From an uncultured Oscillospiraceae bacterium (GTDB lineage: Bacteria > Bacillota > Clostridia > Oscillospirales > Acutalibacteraceae), in assembly GCA_900541905.1 (NCBI GenBank), contig UQLQ01000015.1, positions 1 through 39,486 on the forward strand: 39,486 nt of DNA, written 5' to 3'. The notes beneath the pieces are model-generated. The model did no database searches, was not told the DNA's origin, and saw nothing but the letters and a program-made list of their open reading frames with translations. Below are positions 32,242-39,486 of this stretch, piece after piece (position 1 is the first letter of the stretch; each line of letters opens with the position of its first letter). Both the position numbers and the translations under genes were made by a program.

Positions 32242-33615
32242 ATGTTGAACAGCGAAAAAACCATGGAAAAGATTGTAGCTCTTTGCAAAAACAGAGGCTA
32301 TGTATATCAAGGCTCCGAAATTTACGGTGGACTATCCAACACTTGGGATTACGGACCTTTGGGTGTTGAATTCAAAAACAATGTGAAAAAAGCATGGTTA
32401 AAAAAATTCGTCCAAGAAAGTCCTTATAATGTGGGGCTTGATTCTGCTATTTTAATGAATCCGCAGGTTTGGGTTGCTTCCGGACACGTCGGCGGTTTTT
32501 CTGATCCTCTTATGGACTGCCGCGAATGTAAAACACGTCACCGTGCAGACAAATTAATTGAAGAGGTTGGCGGTGATGCAAACGCCATGACTTTTGAGCA
32601 AATGGCTGACTATATCCGCGAACATAAAGTGGCATGTCCTGATTGCGGCTCTACAAATTTTACAGATATTCGCAAATTTAATCTCATGTTCAAAACATTC
32701 CAAGGCGTAACAGAAGATGCAAAAAATGAAATTTTTCTACGCCCTGAAACAGCACAAGGTATTTTTGTGAACTTTGCTAATATTCAACGTACTACACGTC
32801 GTAAGCTTCCTTTTGGTGTAGCACAAATCGGAAAATCTTTCCGTAACGAAATTACTCCCGGTAACTTTGTTTTCCGTACCCGCGAATTTGAACAAATGGA
32901 GCTGGAATTCTTCTGCAAACCTGGCACAGACCTTGACTGGTTCTATTATTGGAAAGATTACTGCAAACAATTCATTTTGGATTTGGGTATTACAGAAGAA
33001 AACATTCGTTTGCGTGACCATAGCGCTGAAGAACTCTCATTTTACTCCACCGCTACTACCGATATTGAATTTTTATTCCCATTCGGCTGGGGTGAACTCT
33101 GGGGCATTGCAGACAGAACAAACTACGACCTCACACAGCATCAGACACATTCGGGCAAAAGCCTGGAATATTTTGATCCTGAAACAAACGAACGCTATAT
33201 TCCTTATGTTATTGAGCCCTCCTTGGGCGCTGACCGTATTGCACTTGCATTTTTATGTGACGCTTATGATGAAGAAGTCATTGATGAAAAGGACACTCGC
33301 ATCGTGATGAGACTTCATCCGTTTCTCGCTCCATATAAAGCAGCTATTTTACCTCTTTCCAAAAAATTAGGTGAAAAAGCGGAAGAAGTCCGCACACTGT
33401 TATCAAAGCATTTTATGGTGGAATATGATGATGCAGGCTCCATTGGTAAACGTTACCGCAGACAAGACGAAATTGGAACTCCATTCTGTATTACTTACGA
33501 TTTTGACAGCTTAGAGGATCAATGCGTTACTGTCCGCGACCGCGATACCATGCAGCAAGAACGTATTGCAATTGATAATTTGGTTGATTATATCAATAAA
33601 AAATTAGAATTTTAA
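32242..33615 (+). CDS. glyS: Glycyl-tRNA synthetase (single-chain, class II)
   Basis: The 457-residue single-chain dimeric type enzyme charges tRNA-Gly. Family segments are visible: YQGSEIYGGLSNTWDYGPLG near the start, zinc-type CRECKTRH with CPDCGS, the class II motif 2 FRTREFEQMELEFF, and motif 3 GADRIALAFL with the anticodon domain after it. TGGAGG precedes the ATG. No T-box leader is seen upstream. A terminator follows at 33622. Confidence 0.97.
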   Translation: MLNSEKTMEKIVALCKNRGYVYQGSEIYGGLSNTWDYGPLGVEFKNNVKKAWLKKFVQESPYNVGLDSAILMNPQVWVASGHVGGFSDPLMDCRECKTRHRADKLIEEVGGDANAMTFEQMADYIREHKVACPDCGSTNFTDIRKFNLMFKTFQGVTEDAKNEIFLRPETAQGIFVNFANIQRTTRRKLPFGVAQIGKSFRNEITPGNFVFRTREFEQMELEFFCKPGTDLDWFYYWKDYCKQFILDLGITEENIRLRDHSAEELSFYSTATTDIEFLFPFGWGELWGIADRTNYDLTQHQTHSGKSLEYFDPETNERYIPYVIEPSLGADRIALAFLCDAYDEEVIDEKDTRIVMRLHPFLAPYKAAILPLSKKLGEKAEEVRTLLSKHFMVEYDDAGSIGKRYRRQDEIGTPFCITYDFDSLEDQCVTVRDRDTMQQERIAIDNLVDYINKKLEF

Positions 33616-33621
33616 TCTATT

Positions 33622-33652
33622 AAGAGGCTTTTATATAAAGCCTCTTTTCTTT
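33622..33652 (+). terminator. Terminator of glyS
   Basis: AAGAGGCTTT pairs with AAAGCCTCTT and a T-rich tract follows. Confidence 0.85.
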
Positions 33653-33737
33653 TTCTATTTAGCAAAGATGGGAAAAGTTATTTACGCCGGATACAGCATG
33701 TGATAGAATAAAGACAATAAACAAAGAGGTGACTTTT

Positions 33738-34463
33738 ATGCCAAGATTTTTCATCAGTGAATCTCCGAACCAACAAGCGATTATTACCGGAGAAGACAGC
33801 AAGCATATTACAAAATCTTTACGTATGAAGGTCGGAGAATCTTTGGTCCTTTGCAACGGTCAAGGTATGGATTATCACTGCACCATCTCCTCTATGGACG
33901 AGCATCAAGTTGTTGTATCCGTGAATAGTTCTGTCCCCACTATCAGCGAACCTTCTGTATCTGTAACATTATATCAGGGGCTTCCCAAATCTGATAAAAT
34001 GGACAGTGTTGTTCAAAAGGCAGTAGAGATGGGTGTTACCCACATTGTACCTATGTTAACACAACGGTGTGTATCACGTCCTGACCAAAAATCTGCTCAA
34101 AAAAAGGTAGAACGGTGGCAGAAGATTTCCGTTGAAGCAGCGAAGCAATGCGGCAGGGGAATATTGCCTCCTGTAAGCCCTGTAACGGACTTTTCAGCCG
34201 CACTAAGACAAGCTGCTTCAGAAAGCACAATTCTCTTCTTCTACGAAGGCGGAGGGCAGTCTTTGCAGCAATGCATTGACCCTTCCTGTAAAGCATACTC
34301 TATCTTTATTGGTCCTGAAGGCGGATTTTCAGAGGAAGAAGTACAATTTGCTCTTGACTTAGGAGCAAAAAAAGCCACTTTAGGGCCACGTATTTTAAGA
34401 ACAGAAACAGCACCCATTGCTGCTTTGACGGCAATTATGCTGACAACAGGCAATATGACATAA
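33738..34463 (+). CDS. rsmE: 16S rRNA (uracil-1498-N3)-methyltransferase RsmE
   Basis: The 241-residue SPOUT-fold enzyme methylates U1498 of 16S rRNA. A PUA-like N-terminal part (MPRFFISES, then HITKSLRMKVGE) is followed by the knotted SAM-binding domain with IGPEGGFSEEEV and LGPRILRTETAP. The ATG at 33738 has GAGGTG upstream, whereas a GTG nine bases earlier lacks one. First gene of an rsmE-SDR operon. Confidence 0.96.
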   Translation: MPRFFISESPNQQAIITGEDSKHITKSLRMKVGESLVLCNGQGMDYHCTISSMDEHQVVVSVNSSVPTISEPSVSVTLYQGLPKSDKMDSVVQKAVEMGVTHIVPMLTQRCVSRPDQKSAQKKVERWQKISVEAAKQCGRGILPPVSPVTDFSAALRQAASESTILFFYEGGGQSLQQCIDPSCKAYSIFIGPEGGFSEEEVQFALDLGAKKATLGPRILRTETAPIAALTAIMLTTGNMT

Positions 34464-34482
34464 AACATCAGGAGGTGTTTTT

Positions 34483-35226
34483 ATGATGTACCCCACCGCA
34501 CTGGTAACCGGTGGTTCCCGTGGTATTGGAAAAGCAATTGTACAGCAATTATTTGAGCAAGGTTACAATGTAGCCATTAATTATTTCCGCAGCGAAGCTT
34601 GTGCTGTAGAACTTACCGCAGAGTTAAACAAACATTCTCTGGGAAATAAAGCAATTGCCATTTGCGCAGATGTATCCAATGCTTCTCAAGTAGAAATTAT
34701 GTTTGAAGAAACAAAAAAGCATTTGGGCACTGTTTCATTGCTGGTAAACAATACAGGAATTTCACAGCAGAAATTATTTACAGATATTACGGAAGCAGAA
34801 TGGGACACGATGTTTGCAGTAAATATAAAAAGCATGTTCCTATGTTGCCGTCAGGCATTAACGGATATGATTCACAACAAAAACGGAAAAATCATTAACA
34901 TTTCTTCTATGTGGGGACAAGTAGGAGCATCCTGCGAAGTCCATTACTCCGCCTCTAAGGCTGCTGTCATTGGTTTGACAAAGGCACTTGCAAAAGAAGT
35001 GGGACCTTCTCATATCCAAGTAAACTGCGTAGCGCCGGGCGTGATAAAAACTGCTATGAACAGCCATTTGGATAAACAAACTCTGGAGCTGTTAAAAGAA
35101 GAGACTCCTTTGGGAACCATTGGAACGACGGAAGATGTTGCTCAAATGGTAGGATTTTTAGCTTCAGACCATTCTGATTTTATCACAGGTCAAGTATTTG
35201 GCATTAACGGCGGTATGGTTATTTAA
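34483..35226 (+). CDS. Short-chain dehydrogenase/reductase, FabG-like
   Basis: The 247-residue SDR has the cofactor motif TGGSRGIG (9-16), with the conserved NNAG motif changed to NNTG (89-92), and the tetrad N114, S142, Y155 and K159 (SMWG ... YSASK). The Arg in TGGSRGIG favours NADPH. FabG-type 3-oxoacyl-ACP reductase is the closest role, but isolated copies reduce many carbonyls. The genuine fabG would usually sit with fabD/fabF, which are not here. AGGAGG precedes the ATG. Confidence 0.85.
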   Translation: MMYPTALVTGGSRGIGKAIVQQLFEQGYNVAINYFRSEACAVELTAELNKHSLGNKAIAICADVSNASQVEIMFEETKKHLGTVSLLVNNTGISQQKLFTDITEAEWDTMFAVNIKSMFLCCRQALTDMIHNKNGKIINISSMWGQVGASCEVHYSASKAAVIGLTKALAKEVGPSHIQVNCVAPGVIKTAMNSHLDKQTLELLKEETPLGTIGTTEDVAQMVGFLASDHSDFITGQVFGINGGMVI

Positions 35227-35307
35227 CGAAAATTTAAGCCACAAAAATATAGTATCTCTATTTTATAGATACCTAAATTTTTTATAAATGAAAATGGAGG
35301 ACTTCTC

Positions 35308-35589
35308 ATGATTACAATCAACGTACTATTAAAAGTGAAAGCAGAAAAAGAACAAGATTACCTGGCATTCTTGGACGATATGGTACAAAAATCTCGTCAA
35401 GATGACGGTTGTTTATTTTATGACCATTTTAGAAATGTGAAGCATCACAACGAATATATCATTGTAGAAAATTGGGCTGATGATGAAAGTGTAGAAAAAC
35501 ATAATCAAACAACTCATTTAAAAACATTTTTAGAGAAAATTCCTGCTTACTTGGAAGAGGAAATTGTACTAAAAATCAGCCGCAGCTAA
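35308..35589 (+). CDS. Antibiotic-biosynthesis-monooxygenase (ABM) domain protein
   Basis: The 93-residue ferredoxin-like single domain has the ABM/quinol-monooxygenase pattern (VLLKVKAEKEQDYLAFL, then GCLFYDHFRNVK, EYIIVENWADDES). Members act without cofactor or bind heme, and many are stress-linked oxygen-dependent enzymes. Function here is unproven. GGAGGAC precedes the ATG. Confidence 0.85.
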   Translation: MITINVLLKVKAEKEQDYLAFLDDMVQKSRQDDGCLFYDHFRNVKHHNEYIIVENWADDESVEKHNQTTHLKTFLEKIPAYLEEEIVLKISRS

Positions 35590-35609
35590 GAAAAATTTTC
35601 AACATAGAA

Positions 35610-35644
35610 AAATCCCCTCTATGGTATAAACATAGAGGGGATTT
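35610..35644. terminator. Bidirectional terminator between ABM gene and pckG
   Basis: AAATCCCCTCTATG pairs perfectly with CATAGAGGGGATTT, flanked by A and T tracts. Confidence 0.92.
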
Positions 35645-35647
35645 GTT

Positions 35648-37417
35648 TTATTTCGATAAACGTTCTTTTAGAGCATTCAATTGATTTTTCAGTTCAGCAG
35701 GAAGTTTATCTCCGAATTTTTGGTAGAATTCTTCAATGCCTGCTGCTTCACCCAACCATTCTTCATTGTTAACAGTCAGGATTTTTTCTAATGTTTCTCT
35801 TTCGATATCCAAACCTTCTGTATTAATATCATCAACGTATGGTAAGTAGCCAATTGGAGTTTCTTTTGCATCTACATTATCTTCGCAGCGTTCCAAAATC
35901 CAATCCAGCACACGTAGGTTATCGCCAAAGCCCGGCCACATAAATTTGCCGTTTTCATCTTGACGGAACCAGTTCACGTTAAAGATTTTTGGAGCTTTCT
36001 CACCAAGAATCTCGCCCATTTCAATCCAGTGAGCAAAGTAATCGCCCATATGATAACCACAGAAAGGCAGCATTGCCATTGGGTCACGGCGAACCACACC
36101 AACTTGGCCGGTAGCTGCAGCCGTTGTTTCGGAAGCCATAATAGAGCCTACAAACACACCATGATTCCAATCACGAGACTGATAAACCAACGGAGTTGTT
36201 TTTTGACGGCGGCCGCCAAAAATAATTGCGGAGATAGGCACACCTGCCGGTGAACTAAATTCCTTACTGATGCAAGGACAATTTTCTGCAGGCGCCGTAA
36301 AGCGGCTGTTTGGATGTGCACCTTTCTCTTCTGCAGTGGTACCATCCCAAGGTTTTCCTGTCCAGTCCACACCATTTTTCGGCGGATTTTTGTCCAGACC
36401 TTCCCACCATACAGTATCATTATCCAAGTTCAGCGCAACATTGGTATAAATAGTTCCTTTTTGAACGGTTGCCAATGCATTTGGATTGGATTTTTGGTTG
36501 GTACCCGGCGCAACGCCAAAGAAACCGTTTTCAGGATTGATTGCCCATAATCTGCCGTCAGGACCTTTTCTCATCCAAGAAATATCATCGCCGACAGTCC
36601 AAACTTTATATCCCTTTTTACGGTAACCTTCCGGTGGAATTAACATGGCAAGATTTGTTTTTCCGCAAGCAGATGGGAATGCAGCTGTAATATACTTTAC
36701 TTCACCTTTTGGATTTTCCACACCTAAAATCAGCATATGTTCTGCCATCCACTGCTCATTCTTTCCTTGGAAAGAAGCAATACGCAGTGCAAAGCATTTT
36801 TTGCCAAGCAGAACATTGCCGCCATAGCCGGAGTTTACAGAGATAATCGTATTATCCTCCGGAAAATGACATATGTAACGTTTTTCCTCATCAATATCAC
36901 AACTTGCATGTAAACCACGTACCCAATCATTATTGGTATCCCCAAAATGAGCAAGCACCTCTTTGCCTACACGGGTCATGATTGCCATGTTGAGCACAAC
37001 GTAAATAGAGTCTGTCACCTCAAGTCCAACCTTTGCATACGGAGAAGTAATCGGACCCATGGAATAAGGAATTACATACATCGTTTTTCCTTTGTAGCTG
37101 CCTCTTGCAATATCGTACAGCATTTTATAAGTTTCAGCAGGCTCTCTCCAATGATTGGTAGGACCGGCATCCTCTTCTTTTTTAGAACAGATAAATGTTC
37201 TTGCCTCTACACGTGCAACGTCGTTGAGGGCAGTACGATGCAAATAGCAACCCGGAAGCTTTTCTTGATTCAATTTGATTAAGTCACCATCATTGCAAGC
37301 TTTCGCGCGGAGAGCTTCCAGCTGTTCCTGTGAACCGTCAATCCAAACAACTTGATCCGGTTGTACCAGCTCTCTCATCTCGCCAACCCAATTTAACATG
37401 GTTTCATTTTTTGTCAT
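35648..37417 (-). CDS. pckG: Phosphoenolpyruvate carboxykinase (GTP)
   Basis: The 589-residue enzyme interconverts oxaloacetate and PEP with GTP/GDP. The GTP-class P-loop with hyper-reactive Cys appears as FPSACGKTN, with kinase-2 VGDDISWM, guanine-contact FFGVAPGTN, and substrate loop GGRR. I chose the ATG at 37417, with AGGAGGAG upstream; a longer reading from 37501 has none. Many Clostridia carry the ATP-dependent pckA instead, so this GTP form is notable. In anaerobes it often runs in the carboxylating direction towards oxaloacetate. Confidence 0.96.
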   Translation of the reverse strand: MTKNETMLNWVGEMRELVQPDQVVWIDGSQEQLEALRAKACNDGDLIKLNQEKLPGCYLHRTALNDVARVEARTFICSKKEEDAGPTNHWREPAETYKMLYDIARGSYKGKTMYVIPYSMGPITSPYAKVGLEVTDSIYVVLNMAIMTRVGKEVLAHFGDTNNDWVRGLHASCDIDEEKRYICHFPEDNTIISVNSGYGGNVLLGKKCFALRIASFQGKNEQWMAEHMLILGVENPKGEVKYITAAFPSACGKTNLAMLIPPEGYRKKGYKVWTVGDDISWMRKGPDGRLWAINPENGFFGVAPGTNQKSNPNALATVQKGTIYTNVALNLDNDTVWWEGLDKNPPKNGVDWTGKPWDGTTAEEKGAHPNSRFTAPAENCPCISKEFSSPAGVPISAIIFGGRRQKTTPLVYQSRDWNHGVFVGSIMASETTAAATGQVGVVRRDPMAMLPFCGYHMGDYFAHWIEMGEILGEKAPKIFNVNWFRQDENGKFMWPGFGDNLRVLDWILERCEDNVDAKETPIGYLPYVDDINTEGLDIERETLEKILTVNNEEWLGEAAGIEEFYQKFGDKLPAELKNQLNALKERLSK

Positions 37418-37553
37418 CTCAGTCTCCTCCTGGCTGTGTGGAACCAGCCAAAATTTTCTATTCAATAATTTAAGTATAATACATCTGACTGTATTAATCA
37501 ATGAGTATTTTATGAATTTTGTTTTATAATCTCATAATTTTTAGTTAAATTTG

Positions 37554-38567
37554 CTAAAAATTGTTATCTATCGGCATTGCTGCGCAAGCATTTAAATCCA
37601 TTCCTGCAATTTTCCCTGCTAAAAATTCATAATAAGCCTGAGCACCTACCATAGCTGCGTTATCTCCACATAAATTCAAAGCCGGCATATGAATTTCCCA
37701 GCCTTTTTCCTTGCATTCTTGCTGTAATCTTCTTCTTAACAAAGAATTTGCAGAAACACCGCCTGCAATAACCAATTTTTTATAATTTGTTCCGTTCATT
37801 GCCAAAATCACATTTTTGAGCAAGCAATCTACCACAGCCTTTCGGAAAGAGGCAGATAAATCCGCAATGGGAAGTTGTTCTCCCTTTTGAGAAGCATTGT
37901 GTATCAAATTAATCACTGCCGTTTTTAATCCGGAAAAACTAAAGTCTAACGGAGAACCCTGTACTGAGGGATGCGGTAATGTATACGCATCTTCGTTACC
38001 TTGCTCTGCAATTTTATCCAAATGAACGCCGCCCGGATAAGACATTCCCATAGCTCTTGCAGCTTTATCAAACGCTTCGCCGGCCGCATCATCTCTGGTT
38101 TGCCCAATGACATGCAAATCTGTGTAATCTTTGACATCTATAATATGTGTATGTCCTCCGGAGACAACCAAGCACAAAAACGGAGGCTTTAATTCAGGAG
38201 AGGTGATATAGTTGGACGCAATGTGGGAACGCAGATGATGTACAGGGATTAGCGGTAATCCTGTAGAAAGCGCCAATCCTTTTGCAAAGTTTACGCCTAC
38301 CAACAGCGCTCCAATTAATCCGGGAGCGTAGGTAACGGCAATGGCATCCAATTCTTTTAATGTGACATGAGCTTGTTCCAATGCTTGTTTTGTAACGCCA
38401 ACAATTGCCTCACTATGTCGTCGGGAGGCAATTTCCGGAACGACCCCTCCATACAGCTTATGCTCTTCAATTTGAGAAGCAACCACGGAAGAAAGCACTG
38501 TTCTGCCGTTTTCTACAACAGCAGCTGCGGTTTCATCGCAAGAACTTTCAATTGCTAATAGTTTCAT
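37554..38567 (-). CDS. tsaD: tRNA N6-threonylcarbamoyladenosine transferase TsaD
   Basis: The 337-residue ASKHA-fold protein transfers threonylcarbamoyl to A37 of ANN-reading tRNAs. The metal site HxxxH lies in VHHLRSH, with SCDETAAAV at the start, VVSGGHTH, and GGVSAN in the last third. AAGGGAGAG precedes the ATG. It is the last gene after rimI. tsaB and tsaE, its partners, are not in this window. Confidence 0.97.
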   Translation of the reverse strand: MKLLAIESSCDETAAAVVENGRTVLSSVVASQIEEHKLYGGVVPEIASRRHSEAIVGVTKQALEQAHVTLKELDAIAVTYAPGLIGALLVGVNFAKGLALSTGLPLIPVHHLRSHIASNYITSPELKPPFLCLVVSGGHTHIIDVKDYTDLHVIGQTRDDAAGEAFDKAARAMGMSYPGGVHLDKIAEQGNEDAYTLPHPSVQGSPLDFSFSGLKTAVINLIHNASQKGEQLPIADLSASFRKAVVDCLLKNVILAMNGTNYKKLVIAGGVSANSLLRRRLQQECKEKGWEIHMPALNLCGDNAAMVGAQAYYEFLAGKIAGMDLNACAAMPIDNNF

Positions 38568-38579
38568 ACCATCTCTCCC

Positions 38580-39035
38580 TTACTGACTCTTAAACTCTTT
38601 TGTCATAATCAAACCATCTTCCACAGGCGCTGTATAAAAATTTTTTCTGCAGCCCACTTCATGAAAACCAAGTTTTCGATAAATAGAAATGGCTTGTTGA
38701 TTGGAAACGCGTACTTCCAGGGAAATAAAAACTCCATCCCTCTGTATCGCCTGCTCCATCAGCATTTGTACCAACCGGGTACCAATCCCCATACCTCTAA
38801 ACTGTGGAAAAACCGCAATATTATTGATATAACATTCACCCATCACACACTGCATTCCTGCATAACCCAATACTTGTCCGTTTTGCTCTGCAACGCAAAA
38901 AACAGCGAGCTTATTGTGAAGTTCGCTGCGCAAGCCGTTTTCAGTCCATGGCTGGGAAAAGCAAAGCCGCTCCAGCTGAGCCAGAGCGGGAATATGCTTC
39001 TCCTGCATAGGTACCATTTGAATGTCGGCATTCAT
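38580..39035 (-). CDS. rimI: Ribosomal-protein-S18-alanine N-acetyltransferase RimI
   Basis: The 151-residue GNAT protein acetylates an N-terminal alanine (S18 in E. coli). Its acetyl-CoA pyrophosphate loop is QFRGMGIGTRL, followed by LEVRVSNQQAISIYRKLGF and a basic FYTAPVEDGLIMTKEF tail. I chose the ATG at 39035; the longer GTG-initiated reading begins inside the previous gene. It starts 2 bp after the phosphatase stop and ends 12 bp before tsaD, a common rimI-tsaD pairing. Confidence 0.93.
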   Translation of the reverse strand: MNADIQMVPMQEKHIPALAQLERLCFSQPWTENGLRSELHNKLAVFCVAEQNGQVLGYAGMQCVMGECYINNIAVFPQFRGMGIGTRLVQMLMEQAIQRDGVFISLEVRVSNQQAISIYRKLGFHEVGCRKNFYTAPVEDGLIMTKEFKSQ

Positions 39036-39037
39036 AC

Positions 39038-39486
39038 TTATTTTTTCCACGCCTGTTTTGCTTGTGTAAACAATACATGATCCAAATCTGCAAAAGAGGC
39101 AATCATTTGGTCTCTTACTTTGCGGAATTCTTCCGCATCTTTTTTGTATGGGTCAGGAATTCCCTCCGGTCCGCCCAAGACGTAAACTTGGTCAGGGTCA
39201 ACGCCTGCCTCTACCAGAATTTGTCTGTGTACCGGTTCCATTACAACAAAAAAGTTTCCTCTGATTAAATCTTTGCCTCTTAGTCTGTGGGCAATGTGGT
39301 TTGAAATATCAACGTTTAACTCTTTACAAGCTTCTACGGCATTGTCACTTACTTTATCACCTTCGTAAGCTGCCAATCCACCGCTTTCCACTTGTACGTA
39401 ATTTGTTCCGTTATCATTCAAATGTTTATAGTAAAGTGCTGCTGCCATCGGACTGCGGCAAGTATTGCCGGTCCAAATAAAATAAA
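39038..39486 (-). CDS. Low-molecular-weight protein tyrosine/arginine phosphatase, 5' end cut by window
   Basis: About 149 visible residues of the LMW-PTP fold. The active-site loop reads FIWTGNTCRSPMAA, where the family has FVCTGNTCRSP; the nucleophilic first Cys is Trp (TGG at 39473-39475), while the second Cys and Arg of the CX5R loop remain. The general-acid Asp region DPYKKDAEEF is intact. In Firmicutes the YwlE type removes phosphate from arginine. With Trp at the nucleophile it should be inactive, unless this base is an error. The start lies a few residues beyond the window edge. Confidence 0.85.
   Translation of the reverse strand, partial: YFIWTGNTCRSPMAAALYYKHLNDNGTNYVQVESGGLAAYEGDKVSDNAVEACKELNVDISNHIAHRLRGKDLIRGNFFVVMEPVHRQILVEAGVDPDQVYVLGGPEGIPDPYKKDAEEFRKVRDQMIASFADLDHVLFTQAKQAWKK

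Overview
The window looks like a chromosomal segment of a low-GC, spore-forming Clostridia-type Firmicute, possibly an Oscillospirales/Ruminococcaceae gut lineage. The grounds are: strong AGGAGG-type ribosome binding sites, frequent TTG starts, A/T-rich intergenic DNA with intrinsic terminators, a collagen-like Gly-X-Y surface protein, a GH18/LysM cortex-hydrolase-like protein behind a sigma-E-like promoter, a leaderless Amidase_3 enzyme, and several Firmicute household genes. No transposase, integrase, phage gene or CRISPR array was seen. The genus placement is inference.

Left part (1-10.4 kb). A collagen-like gene runs off the left edge. Next is a compact Fe-S assembly operon (MarR regulator, SufC, short SufB) with a clear sigma-A promoter and a 19-nt operator-like palindrome. 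Then come the GH18/LysM protein, a leaderless amidase, a twin-repeat DUF305 protein, a TIR-domain gene broken by one in-frame amber codon, tRNA-Arg(CCG), a phosphoglucomutase/phosphomannomutase and an MJ0936-type phosphodiesterase.

Middle (10.4-23.5 kb). A three-gene cassette of small unrecognised proteins is followed by a single-pass membrane protein and proBA (proline synthesis). Upstream of proB is an array of about 100-bp tandem units. Each unit contains a hairpin and a promoter-like -35/-10 pair with compensatory base changes; the unit nearest proB carries the best promoter. Then follow a zinc-ribbon membrane protein plus a secreted SGNH-esterase/VWA fusion, an amidohydrolase plus TIGR04076-like pair, and pdxS divergent from a MocR/PdxR regulator. 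That regulator has Arg where the PLP-binding Lys is expected, and no pdxT follows pdxS.

Right part (23.7-39.5 kb). A cysteine hydrolase, a sortase-type surface protein, a GerMN-like lipoprotein, an NTF2-like/LytTR regulator, tRNA-Arg(ACG), a split chromate transporter divergent from a LysR regulator, and a hairpin-rich intergenic block that looks like a minus-strand structured RNA. A tRNA Pro-Thr-Tyr cluster follows, then GtrA-glyS, rsmE-SDR-monooxygenase, a GTP-type PEP carboxykinase, and an operon of low-molecular-weight phosphatase, rimI and tsaD. The phosphatase, cut by the right edge, has Trp in place of its nucleophilic Cys.

The most unusual items are the proB promoter-repeat array, the candidate structured RNA near 31 kb, the Fe-S operon with a Cys-rich MarR protein, and three proteins with lost key codons (TIR amber, PdxR Lys to Arg, phosphatase Cys to Trp).
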